Of a stretch of 64,000 bases of DNA, positions 24,247 through 31,823 are shown in pieces. Each line of letters starts with the position of its first letter. The stretch's first letter is position 1. The notes under the pieces were generated by a model. That model did no database searches. It saw only the letters and a program-made list of their open reading frames with translations, and was not told where the DNA came from. The stretch is from Butyricicoccus pullicaecorum (GTDB taxonomy: Bacteria; Bacillota; Clostridia; Oscillospirales; Butyricicoccaceae), in the NCBI GenBank assembly GCA_018365995.1, contig JAGZIY010000002.1, forward strand, positions 1 through 64,000, in the 5' to 3' direction. A program made the translations under genes and the position numbers.

Positions 24247-24308
24247 CTTATATATGCTCATAATTGGTTGAGCGTTTCTACCAACTGCCGGAAACAGTTG
24301 ACTATAAG
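24247..24308 (+). promoter_or_regulatory. Purine (guanine-type) riboswitch aptamer
   Basis: P1 CTTATA/TATAAG, P2 GCTCA/TGAGC, then the hallmark junction GUUUCUACC, P3 CAACTG/CAGTTG with loop CCGGAAA, and J3/1 ...GAC. The residue that pairs with the ligand is C (24302), indicating guanine rather than adenine; the position equivalent to U51 is U, against 2'-deoxyguanosine. P2 is two pairs shorter than in the xpt aptamer with an 8-base loop, while GG in L2 and CC in L3 that make the loop-loop kiss are kept. Confidence 0.92.
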
Positions 24309-24351
24309 TCCTCGCAAGTGAGGCCAGTCCGGTTTTGTCAGTTGTTTTTTT
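24282..24351 (+). terminator. Candidate riboswitch-controlled terminator
   Basis: CAACTG (24282-24287) and CCGG (24288-24291), the 5' arm of aptamer P3 and its loop, can instead pair with CCGG (24329-24332) and CAGTTG (24339-24344), enclosing a small CCTC/GAGG hairpin and ending in seven Ts. Because P3 and this stem exclude each other, ligand binding should prevent termination. Confidence 0.5.
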
Positions 24352-24396
24352 ATTCCCGAACGCTCACAATGTTCCCAAATCAGGAGGCATATATTC

Positions 24397-25671
24397 ATGT
24401 ATCAAACATTTGCCCTAAAGGGCGATATTATTTTCAGCCAAACTCCACAAGCACTCGCTGTCTATCCACAGCATTATATTGTCTGTGAAAATGGTATTTG
24501 TGCGGGAGTCTTTGCTGATTTGCCTGCACAATTTACGGATATCCCTGTCAAGGATTACAGTGATAACCTTATTATTCCGGGGCTTATCGATTTGCATGCA
24601 CACGCGCCGCAATATGCGTTTCGCGCACTTGGAATGGATCTAGAGTTGCTCGATTGGTTGAACACACAGACTTTTCCGCAGGAATCCCGTTATGCAAATT
24701 TAGATTATGCCCGTCGCGCATATACAATTTTTACCGATGATTTGCGGCGCAGCGCAACCACACGCGCAGTCCTCTTTGGTACACTGCACGTTCCGGCAAC
24801 CCTTATGCTCATGCAGCTGCTGGAACAAAGCGGACTGATCACACGGGTCGGTAAGGTCAACATGGACCGCAACAGCCCCGATACGCTGTGTGAAGCAGAT
24901 GCGCAAAGCGCTCTGGAGTCCACACGCGACTGGCTGGCACACTGCCGCAATTTTAAGCACTGCCTCCCCATACTCACGCCAAGGTTTCTTCCAAGCTGTT
25001 CAGATGCTCTTATGGAAGGGCTGCATATACTGCAAGGGGAAACCGGACTGCCCGTGCAATCTCATCTCTCTGAAAACCAGAGTGAAATCGCATGGGTACG
25101 TGAGCTCTGTCCAAAATCGAACGGATACGGAGATGCCTATGACCAGTTTGGTCTATTCGGCGGCGCAGACTGCCCAACCATTATGGCGCACTGTGTCTGG
25201 TCTAACGCCGATGAGCGCGCCCTGATAAAACAAAATGGTGTGTTTATTGCACATTGCCCACAATCCAATATCAATTTATCTTCTGGAGTCGCTCCTGTTC
25301 GCACCTATCTGGACGAAGGACTTTCTGTTGGACTTGGCTCTGACATTGCAGGCGGTACACAGCTTTCTCTCCTTCGCGCCATGGCAGATGCTGTGCAGGC
25401 TTCCAAGCTTCGCTGGCGGCTGTTTGATCAATCAGTTCCTCCCATTACGCTTCCCGAGGCATTCTGGCTGGGTACACGCGGCGGCGGCGCTTTTTTTGGC
25501 AAGGTCGGTGCATTCTTGCCCAATTTTGCCTTTGATGCCATCGTACTAGACGATCACGATTTACCATGTCCACTCACATTAACACCAGAAGAACGCCTCA
25601 CCCGTCTCATTTACCTATCAGATGACCATGCTGTCATTCACAAGTATGTAAATGGGCACGAACTATTCTGA
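24397..25671 (+). CDS. guaD: Guanine deaminase
   Basis: 424-residue amidohydrolase converting guanine to xanthine and ammonia. Metal-binding motifs appear in order: IDLHAHAPQ (HxH plus the guanine-deaminase PQ), HLSENQSEI, MAHCVW, and GLGSDIAGG. The QESRY-type segment FPQESRYAN is also family-typical. CAGGAGG lies 9 bases before the ATG. A guanine riboswitch controls it, and its product feeds the xanthine dehydrogenase operon. Followed after 13 bp by dcd. Confidence 0.96.
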   Translation: MYQTFALKGDIIFSQTPQALAVYPQHYIVCENGICAGVFADLPAQFTDIPVKDYSDNLIIPGLIDLHAHAPQYAFRALGMDLELLDWLNTQTFPQESRYANLDYARRAYTIFTDDLRRSATTRAVLFGTLHVPATLMLMQLLEQSGLITRVGKVNMDRNSPDTLCEADAQSALESTRDWLAHCRNFKHCLPILTPRFLPSCSDALMEGLHILQGETGLPVQSHLSENQSEIAWVRELCPKSNGYGDAYDQFGLFGGADCPTIMAHCVWSNADERALIKQNGVFIAHCPQSNINLSSGVAPVRTYLDEGLSVGLGSDIAGGTQLSLLRAMADAVQASKLRWRLFDQSVPPITLPEAFWLGTRGGGAFFGKVGAFLPNFAFDAIVLDDHDLPCPLTLTPEERLTRLIYLSDDHAVIHKYVNGHELF

Positions 25672-25684
25672 AAGGAAACTCTCC

Positions 25685-26209
25685 ATGATTTTATCCGGAA
25701 AAGAAATTCACAAGCATATCGGCCAAGAAATCATCATTGAGCCTTTTGACCCGAGCCGCCTAAATCCAAATAGCTACAATCTTTCCCTCGCAAATGAGCT
25801 GCTCGTCTATGAAAATGATATCCTTGACATGAAAACACTGAATCCAACCCGACATATCACCATTCCGCCCGAAGGTCTGCTGCTCGAACCGAACCGTCTC
25901 TATTTAGGGCGTACCAACGAGTTCACCCGCACAAACGGCTTTGTTCCCATGCTGGAGGGGCGTTCCTCCACCGGACGGCTCGGTTTATTCATTCATGTCA
26001 CAGCCGGATTTGGTGATGTTGGGTTTTCCGGATATTGGACGCTTGAAATTTTCTGTGTCCAGCCCATTCGTATTTATCCCAATGTAGAAATCTGCCAGAT
26101 TTATTATCATGATATCCATGGGGAATACGATCCCTATCAGAGCGGTAAATATCAACACAATACAGGGATTCAGCCCAGCATGATGTACAAGGATTTCGAG
26201 AAAAAATAA
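25685..26209 (+). CDS. dcd: dCTP deaminase
   Basis: 174-residue homotrimeric nucleotide enzyme of the dCTP deaminase/dUTPase family. Signatures are RLNPNSYNLSLA, LEGRSSTGRLGLFIHVTAGFGD (nucleotide-binding and catalytic loop) and YWTLEI with the catalytic Glu. Whether it stops at dUTP or also hydrolyses to dUMP (bifunctional form) cannot be decided by eye. The ATG at 25685 follows AAAGGAAA, which overlaps the guaD stop, indicating co-transcription. Confidence 0.93.
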   Translation: MILSGKEIHKHIGQEIIIEPFDPSRLNPNSYNLSLANELLVYENDILDMKTLNPTRHITIPPEGLLLEPNRLYLGRTNEFTRTNGFVPMLEGRSSTGRLGLFIHVTAGFGDVGFSGYWTLEIFCVQPIRIYPNVEICQIYYHDIHGEYDPYQSGKYQHNTGIQPSMMYKDFEKK

Positions 26210-26342
26210 TCCTTTTCAAGAGACTGCATAAGAAGTAGAATCTATTATGACGCGGTCAAAATTCAATCCGTATGTCCTTGGATTTTGCAATTTTATAATC
26301 GCGGCACTCCATATAAAAATCAAAAAAGGCTTTTCACACAGC

Positions 26343-26386
26343 AAAATGCCCGAAATCGCACATTTATGCGCGGTTTTGGGCATTTT
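26343..26386. terminator. Bidirectional terminator between dcd and proC
   Basis: AAAATGCCC/GGGCATTTT plus seven further pairs (AAATCGC with GCGGTTT, one G-U) around an 8-base loop; T-runs on both strands. Sequence between 26210 and 26342 shows nothing recognisable. Confidence 0.9.
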
Positions 26387-26441
26387 TATCCAGAGTATGT
26401 TACGCGCCGGATGCAAATGGTATCCAAATGATACCGCTTTT

Positions 26442-27227
26442 CTACCGATTCTCCCCCTCGATCGCATCAATTGCGCCAATCACAGCCGCACGGAACCCAT
26501 TCTGTTCGAGTGCACCAACCCCCTTAATGGTTGTACCGCCCGGGGAACAGACTGCATCCTTCATCGCGCCCGGGTGAGTTCCCGTCATCACGTGCAGTTT
26601 TCCTGTACCGCAAATCGCCTGACCTGCCAGACGATATGCCAGCGCACGCGGCAGACCATATTTCACGCCCGCATCACCCAGCGCCTCCAAAAACATGCTG
26701 ATAAATGCAGGAGAACAGCCGGCCACTGTGCCTGCCACACTCAAAAGATGCCCTTCCACCGGCTGGATCAGTGCCGTTTTAGAAAACAGTTCGGTAAACT
26801 GAGCAAACTCATTCTGTGTCAGAGTATGCTTTTCTTCACAAATTATAATACCCTCTCCAACAGAAATTGGCGTATTGGGAATGGTACACAAAATATGGAT
26901 ATCGTCTCCCAAAAGTGCCTGATATCGCTCATAGGTATAGCCTGCTGCCACCGAAATCACAATCTTCCCGACCAACAAATCGTGCATATCAGGAATCAAA
27001 TGCGGAATCATATAGGGCTTGACTGCAATGACAACCATATCGACCTTGGAAATCATCTCCTCGGCACTCTGACAGGGTATCCAGCCAAAAGGCTCTGTAT
27101 TTCCTCTAAGCTTTTCCCAATCCCGTGCACAGGCATAGATATTTTGTGCAGCAATAGAGCTCGTATCAAACAGCCCCTTTGCCATAGCCTGTGCCATATT
27201 GCCAAATCCAAAAAATCCCACTTTCAT
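26442..27227 (-). CDS. proC: Pyrroline-5-carboxylate reductase
   Basis: 261-residue NAD(P)H enzyme making proline. The N-terminal Rossmann loop is VGFFGFGNMAQAMAKG. The C-terminal dimer/catalytic domain has VAGCSPAF and the signature stretch around PGAMKDAVCSPGGTTIKGV. The ATG at 27227 begins 2 bp after the truA stop, so it is coupled to truA. Confidence 0.97.
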   Translation of the reverse strand: MKVGFFGFGNMAQAMAKGLFDTSSIAAQNIYACARDWEKLRGNTEPFGWIPCQSAEEMISKVDMVVIAVKPYMIPHLIPDMHDLLVGKIVISVAAGYTYERYQALLGDDIHILCTIPNTPISVGEGIIICEEKHTLTQNEFAQFTELFSKTALIQPVEGHLLSVAGTVAGCSPAFISMFLEALGDAGVKYGLPRALAYRLAGQAICGTGKLHVMTGTHPGAMKDAVCSPGGTTIKGVGALEQNGFRAAVIGAIDAIEGENR

Positions 27228-27229
27228 TG

Positions 27230-27988
27230 TCAGTTCCAACCTTTCCATTCGATTCCATAAAACACTTTATCCAAAACAAGCCCCTGCGGAGGCATGGTAA
27301 TGCCAGCTTTTTCGCGCTCACCACTCTCTAAAATAGGAAGCACATCACAGGGCTGACGCTTTCCCAACCCTACTTCCACCAATGTTCCCGCCAGAATACG
27401 CACCATATTTTGCAAAAATCCTGTTGCTTCAAATGTCATACGCACCTCACAACCAATTTTTTCTATATCTGCACGGTATAATGTGCGCACGGTAGACTTT
27501 TTCATTTTTTTATTTCCGCAAAATGCTCGAAAATCATGACGCCCTAGAAGATAAGCGGCACCTTGCTGCATGTGAGCTACATTCAGCACCTCCTCCATAC
27601 GATATAAATACTTCCGTTCAAAAACATTTGGCACATTACTGTTCCAAATACGGTACTGATACCGCTTCCCTGTTGCATTTAACCGCGCATGAAACCGCTC
27701 CTCTGCATAAGTACAACCTGTTACTGCGATATCCTCCGGTAAATACCGATTGAGATATGCCGCGATATCCTCTGGCGTGCAGTCGGTCTGTATTTTAAAA
27801 TGTGCAATCTGTGCACGCGCATGGACACCCGCGTCCGTACGTCCAGCACCATGGATTTCCACCTGATGCCCAAGCATTTCTGACAACACGCCCTCAATTT
27901 TGCCCTGTATGGTCTGCTCATTTTTAAGCCTCTGCCAGCCATGGTATCGACTTCCATCATAAGCAATGGTAATTTGAAAATTCTGCAT
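27230..27988 (-). CDS. truA: tRNA pseudouridine38-40 synthase
   Basis: 252-residue pseudouridine synthase acting on the anticodon arm of tRNAs. The catalytic Asp is in AGRTDAGVHA (around residue 52). YDGSRYHGWQ at the N-terminus and FLQNMVRILAGTLVEVG at the C-terminus are also conserved. AGGGAG precedes the ATG. First gene of a two-gene unit with proC. Confidence 0.97.
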   Translation of the reverse strand: MQNFQITIAYDGSRYHGWQRLKNEQTIQGKIEGVLSEMLGHQVEIHGAGRTDAGVHARAQIAHFKIQTDCTPEDIAAYLNRYLPEDIAVTGCTYAEERFHARLNATGKRYQYRIWNSNVPNVFERKYLYRMEEVLNVAHMQQGAAYLLGRHDFRAFCGNKKMKKSTVRTLYRADIEKIGCEVRMTFEATGFLQNMVRILAGTLVEVGLGKRQPCDVLPILESGEREKAGITMPPQGLVLDKVFYGIEWKGWN

Positions 27989-28085
27989 GATATCTCCCTA
28001 TATGTGTGATTCTATCCTTTGAAACATTGCAGGGTCTCCACTTCTTTATTCCAACCGCAAGATTCCACTCTAATGGTTGTTATTA

Positions 28086-28312
28086 TTATACCACAGCGGC
28101 ATAAAATGGGAAGTCACTCTTACCATTTTGTACGCCGCTAGTGGTATCATCGTCAAATATCTAGTATCATAGTCATTTATGTGACTATGATATCACAGAT
28201 ACCCCAACAGCAGAAAATGAAAAATCTCTCTCGCTGCATCATGTGCCGCTGATGGTACCATCAGGAAATATCCGGTATTATAGCTGTTTTTACAGCTATA
28301 ATACCGGATATC
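28086..28312. repeat. Second copy of the hairpin repeat family (two diverged units)
   Basis: Unit 1 has hairpin A (TACCACAGCGGCAT ... GCCGCTAGTGGTA) followed by hairpin B (TAGTATCATAGTCA/TGACTATGATA-like). Unit 2 has a decayed hairpin A and a very strong hairpin B (28268-28311) whose arms are about 19 bp around a U-rich loop. Together they match the array at 19.7-20.1 kb in unit design. It fills the gap between truA and the TlpA-like gene; the sequence 27989-28085 shows no gene. Confidence 0.85.
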
Positions 28313-28353
28313 TTGCCCATATCACAATTTTTCTTTCTTTTCGTCTAAGAATA

Positions 28354-28362
28354 TGGTATACT
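28354..28362 (+). promoter_or_regulatory. Extended -10 promoter of the TlpA module
   Basis: TGGTATACT gives an extended -10; no good -35 is visible. The start codon is 32 bp downstream. Confidence 0.4.
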
Positions 28363-28393
28363 GATAAAAACATTTTCGAAAGGAGATCCTTTT

Positions 28394-29029
28394 ATGAAAA
28401 AAACCGTATCCATATTTCTTTTACTGATACTGCTTTCCGGCTGCGGTGCACCAGCTCCTGTTACCCCCAACACCAATGCCCCATCAAATACATCACAGGA
28501 CGAACCTTCTTCTGCAAATGAAGATGTTTTTCTTGAATTTACAGCGAAGGATTTCGATGGTAATGAAATCGATCACTCCATATTTGCAAACACCAAGCTC
28601 ACAATGATGAATGTATGGGCAACTTTCTGCAATCCCTGTATTCGAGAGATGCCCGAACTCGGTGAGCTTGCCGCAGTCGGCGGCACCGATTACCAAATCA
28701 TTGGTGTGTGTGCAGACCTAGACAACACCGAAGAAATGCTTCAGGAGGCCAAGGACATGGTTGAAGAGACCGGTGCAAACTATGTGCATTTACAGCCTTC
28801 TGAAAGTCTGCTTCCGATTTTAACAGCGACCTCTGCTGTCCCTGTTACATTTTTCTTTGACAGCGAGGGAAAGCTTGTTGGTCAAGGTGTCATGGGCGCA
28901 CGCGACAAGGCCGGTTGGGAAGATGAACTGAAAGCACGCCTTGAAGTTGTCAATGCAGCAGCGCAGGAAAAGGACGCTGCTGCCACTCCAGAAAACATGG
29001 AGGATTCTTCTGATGCAGTCGCTCAATAA
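28394..29029 (+). CDS. TlpA-like thioredoxin-domain lipoprotein
   Basis: 211-residue secreted lipoprotein. The signal peptide ends in LLSGC (lipobox near residue 17), followed by a Pro/Asn/Ser linker. Residues ~45-185 form a TlpA/ResA-like thioredoxin fold with the active site FCNPC (MNVWATFCNPCIREMP) and the cis-Pro segment SAVPVTFFF. The tail is acidic. GGAGAT ribosome binding site upstream. It overlaps the CXXC microprotein gene, which is followed directly by a membrane ferredoxin, suggesting a trans-membrane thiol-redox relay. Confidence 0.93.
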   Translation: MKKTVSIFLLLILLSGCGAPAPVTPNTNAPSNTSQDEPSSANEDVFLEFTAKDFDGNEIDHSIFANTKLTMMNVWATFCNPCIREMPELGELAAVGGTDYQIIGVCADLDNTEEMLQEAKDMVEETGANYVHLQPSESLLPILTATSAVPVTFFFDSEGKLVGQGVMGARDKAGWEDELKARLEVVNAAAQEKDAAATPENMEDSSDAVAQ

Positions 29030-29159
29030 GAAAATCGCTGCCCCCCTTCTCCTTGCTCTCAGCGCTGTTATGATTCTATATGGTGCTTGGAATGGAGAAG
29101 CCGCAATCGTTCTTCGCAAAGCTACAAAAATTTGTCTCGAATGTATTGGAATCGGCTGA
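29013..29159 (+). CDS. CD1871A-type CXXC microprotein
   Basis: 48-residue protein with one membrane helix (IAAPLLLALSAVMILYGAW) followed by a short tail carrying CLEC. It matches the CD1871A family of CXXC microproteins found in Clostridia next to TlpA-like and polyferredoxin genes. The ATG at 29013 lies inside the end of the TlpA-like gene, 9 bases after GGAGG. The stop is 1 bp before the next start. Probably a membrane redox shuttle or assembly factor; function not established. Confidence 0.8.
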   Translation: MQSLNKKIAAPLLLALSAVMILYGAWNGEAAIVLRKATKICLECIGIG

Positions 29160-29160
29160 T

Positions 29161-30039
29161 ATGAAAAATCTAAGACTTTTTGTACAGGCATGCTTTGCGG
29201 CACTGACCAACGGTTATGTACGCGGATTTGCGCAAGGTAAAATTTATGAAGGTCCACTCAAACTGCTTTGTGTTCCCGGACTGAACTGCTATTCCTGCCC
29301 CGGCGCTGTTGGTTCGTGTCCTATTGGCTCTCTGCAAGCGGTACTGGGCAGCCGCGGACGCCAATTTTCTTTCTATGCGCTTGGTTTTCTCATTGCATTC
29401 GGTGCATTTTTCGGGCGCTTTGTATGTGGCTGGCTATGTCCCTTCGGACTCTTTCAAGATTTGCTTCATAAGATTCCGTTTCCTAAAAAAATGAAAAAAC
29501 TACCCGGAGATCGCTTTCTGCTTTGCATCAAATATCTGATCCTAATTTTCTTTGTCATTCTATTCCCCATCTTTCTTGTAAACCCACTTGGTATGGGCGA
29601 TCCTACTTTCTGTAAGTATATCTGCCCTGCCGGTATCCTATTTGGGGGAATCCCGCTTTCGGTAGCAGATGAAGGAATCCGTGCGGCTGCGGGTGGGCTG
29701 TTCTTATGGAAATCCGGTATCCTAATCGGTATTATCCTCGGCAGTATTATAGTATATCGCCCATTTTGCCGCTATCTATGCCCATTAGGTGCGATCTATG
29801 GACTCTTTAACCCCATTGCGCTGCTGCGCTACGAAGTGAACCAATCCAAATGTATCGACTGTGGAAAATGCAAATCTGTTTGCCCGATGGATATCGACCT
29901 GCATAAAGATCCGAACAGCCGCTTATGCGTACGCTGTGGTAAGTGTAAAAAAGGCTGTCCTACCGGCGCAATCATCAATCCAGTCCTGCAAACCATGCAC
30001 AAATACCGCTCCTATCACACAGAAAAACAGGAGGACTAA
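29161..30039 (+). CDS. Membrane 4Fe-4S polyferredoxin (NapH/YccM-like)
   Basis: 292-residue membrane protein with several helices and a C-terminal cytoplasmic ferredoxin domain. Membrane-embedded Cys motifs are CYSCPGAVGSCP, CGWLCPFG, YICPAG and CRYLCPLGA. The ferredoxin domain has two [4Fe-4S] motifs, CIDCGKCKSVCP and CVRCGKCKKGCP. The ATG at 29161 follows the microprotein stop directly (TGATATG). Third gene of the TlpA/CXXC/ferredoxin module; likely moves electrons from cytoplasmic donors to the extracytoplasmic thioredoxin domain. Confidence 0.92.
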   Translation: MKNLRLFVQACFAALTNGYVRGFAQGKIYEGPLKLLCVPGLNCYSCPGAVGSCPIGSLQAVLGSRGRQFSFYALGFLIAFGAFFGRFVCGWLCPFGLFQDLLHKIPFPKKMKKLPGDRFLLCIKYLILIFFVILFPIFLVNPLGMGDPTFCKYICPAGILFGGIPLSVADEGIRAAAGGLFLWKSGILIGIILGSIIVYRPFCRYLCPLGAIYGLFNPIALLRYEVNQSKCIDCGKCKSVCPMDIDLHKDPNSRLCVRCGKCKKGCPTGAIINPVLQTMHKYRSYHTEKQED

Positions 30040-30065
30040 TCAGTCCTCCTGTTTCATACACTGAG

Positions 30066-30106
30066 GGCTTGTGGTCTCTTTCATCAAGACCGCAAGCCAC
30101 TTTTTT
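30066..30106 (+). terminator. Terminator of the TlpA/ferredoxin module
   Basis: GGCTTG-GGTC paired with GACC-CAAGCC (one bulge) and a run of six Ts. A smaller hairpin CAGGAGGACT/AGTCCTCCTG overlaps the stop codon at 30029-30051. Confidence 0.85.
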
Positions 30107-31547
30107 ATTGCACAGACTCCAATAAGTCATTTTTGACACGCCAAAGCTTTTCCGAGTAATCTACATAGTATGTCTGCGGATTCTCAAAGCGCCGAATCTG
30201 CTCCCATAGGGTTTCGATCTGCTCGCTGCAATATCGACGCACTTCTTCAATCGGCGGACATTCATACACACGGTTTCCCTTGTCAAACAGCTGCACCTGC
30301 AACGGCTTTATCACATAATCTGTCACGATTTTCTTTTTCCATGTATGGATTGGGTGGAACAGCATATATGGCTGGTCTGTATTGATGACCTCATCATGCA
30401 GCGTCAAAACATCACCGAGTGCTTTGCCTGTCAGCTTATCAAAGAAACGATACACCTTTTTGAAGTGCGGTGTTGTAATTTTTTCCACATTTTCAGAGAC
30501 CTTAATTTTTGGAACAATTTTTCCCTGCTCATTGTCCACAGCGACAAGCTTATAAACGCCGCCAAAGACTGGCTCCGATTTCGAAGTAATCAATCGCTCA
30601 CCAATGCCAAAGGAGTCAATTTTTGCCCCCTGCCCAATGAGGTCACGCACCAAATACTCGTCCAAGGAATTCGATGCCATGATTTGCATATCAGGATAGC
30701 CAGCTTCGTCGAGCATTTCCCGCGCCTTGATCGACAGATATGCAATATCACCGGAATCCAGACGAATTCCCTTGGGGCGAATCCCCAAGGGTGCAAGTAC
30801 CTCATTTGCCACACGAATGGCATTCGGTACGCCTGACTTCAGTACATTATAAGTATCCACAAGAAATACACAGTTATCTGGATAGATTTCCGCATAGGCA
30901 CGGAATGCCTCATACTCACTGTCAAACATCTGCACCCATGAATGTGCCATTGTACCGCCTGCCGGAATCCGATAATCACGGTCTGCAAGCACACAGGCAG
31001 TTCCCTGACAGCCACCGATATAAGCCGCACGTGCACCATATACCGCACCATCATAACCCTGTGCGCGGCGCGAACCAAATTCCAGCACAGTGCGCCCCTG
31101 TGCAGCACGTGTAATCCGGCTTGCCTTTGTGGCAATGAGAGTTTGATGATTGATGGTAAGTAAAATCATGGTTTCCACAAACTGCGCCTGTACCATGGGA
31201 CCTGCTACGGTCACAATCGGTTCTCCCGGGAAGATGGGTGTACCTTCTGGCACAGCCCATACATCACATTCAAACTTAAAATTTTTCAAATACTCTAAAA
31301 ATTTCTCACTGAAACAGCCGCGCCCACGCAAATATGCAATATCATCTTCTGTAAAGTGCAGATTCTCAAAGTAATGCACGAGCTGTTCCACGCCCGCCAT
31401 GACTGCATAGCCGCCGCCATCTGGCACACGGCGGAAAAACATGTCAAAATACGCACGGCGATTGCCCATGCCCTTTTCCAAATATCCATTTGCCATGGTA
31501 AACTCATAGAAGTCTGTGAGCATGGTCAAATTCTTATCATGAATCAT
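30105..31547 (-). CDS. pncB: Nicotinate phosphoribosyltransferase
   Basis: 480-residue enzyme of NAD salvage (nicotinate + PRPP to nicotinate mononucleotide). The N-terminus LTDFYEFTMANGYLEKG is the family signature; EFGSRRAQG and GIRLDSGD mark the phosphate and PRPP sites. The extended C-terminal domain is normal for Firmicute PncB. AAGGGG lies upstream of the ATG. Own promoter; transcribed divergently from the arg operon. Confidence 0.97.
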   Translation of the reverse strand: MIHDKNLTMLTDFYEFTMANGYLEKGMGNRRAYFDMFFRRVPDGGGYAVMAGVEQLVHYFENLHFTEDDIAYLRGRGCFSEKFLEYLKNFKFECDVWAVPEGTPIFPGEPIVTVAGPMVQAQFVETMILLTINHQTLIATKASRITRAAQGRTVLEFGSRRAQGYDGAVYGARAAYIGGCQGTACVLADRDYRIPAGGTMAHSWVQMFDSEYEAFRAYAEIYPDNCVFLVDTYNVLKSGVPNAIRVANEVLAPLGIRPKGIRLDSGDIAYLSIKAREMLDEAGYPDMQIMASNSLDEYLVRDLIGQGAKIDSFGIGERLITSKSEPVFGGVYKLVAVDNEQGKIVPKIKVSENVEKITTPHFKKVYRFFDKLTGKALGDVLTLHDEVINTDQPYMLFHPIHTWKKKIVTDYVIKPLQVQLFDKGNRVYECPPIEEVRRYCSEQIETLWEQIRRFENPQTYYVDYSEKLWRVKNDLLESVQ

Positions 31548-31616
31548 AAGTTTCTATCCCCTTATTTATGAAAGAGGCGTCCACTCCGGGGCGCCCATCT
31601 AATCAGATATACTGTT

Positions 31617-31645
31617 ATTTTATCCCCATTATTCTAAAATATCAA
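31617..31645 (-). promoter_or_regulatory. Promoter of pncB
   Basis: Minus strand: -35 TTGATA (31640-31645), 17-bp spacer, -10 TAAAAT (31617-31622). The short leader contains a GC-rich GGGCGCCC palindrome and a GGCG/CGCC hairpin near 31575-31597. Confidence 0.6.
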
Positions 31646-31710
31646 GCAATTTATTTCATTTTTCAATGGTATTCCAAAGTGTTTTTCAGGTGTCACTGTC
31701 ATGCAATATA

Positions 31711-31724
31711 TGTATATTTATTCA
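31711..31724 (+). promoter_or_regulatory. Candidate ARG box (ArgR operator)
   Basis: TGTATATTTATTCA matches the ArgR/AhrC consensus TGMATWWWWATKCA with one mismatch. It lies about 28 bp upstream of the argG -35 element. Confidence 0.6.
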
Positions 31725-31751
31725 TTATATAAAATATTTATAAAATTATCC

Positions 31752-31780
31752 TTGCATTGTTACAATTTGAGGTGTATAAT
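31752..31780 (+). promoter_or_regulatory. Promoter of the arg operon
   Basis: -35 TTGCAT (31752-31757), 17-bp spacer, consensus -10 TATAAT (31775-31780). Confidence 0.8.
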
Positions 31781-31823
31781 AATGCCATATTAAAAAACAA
31801 CTGGTTTTGGAGGAAATTCTCAG

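Noticed and set aside
24247..24308. Adenine riboswitch
   Set aside because: The ligand-pairing base in J3/1 is C, not U.
26247..27260. 337-codon plus-strand frame over proC
   Set aside because: It is antisense to proC, which has clear family motifs; its own product has no recognisable pattern and is Cys/His/Arg-rich as expected of antisense translation.
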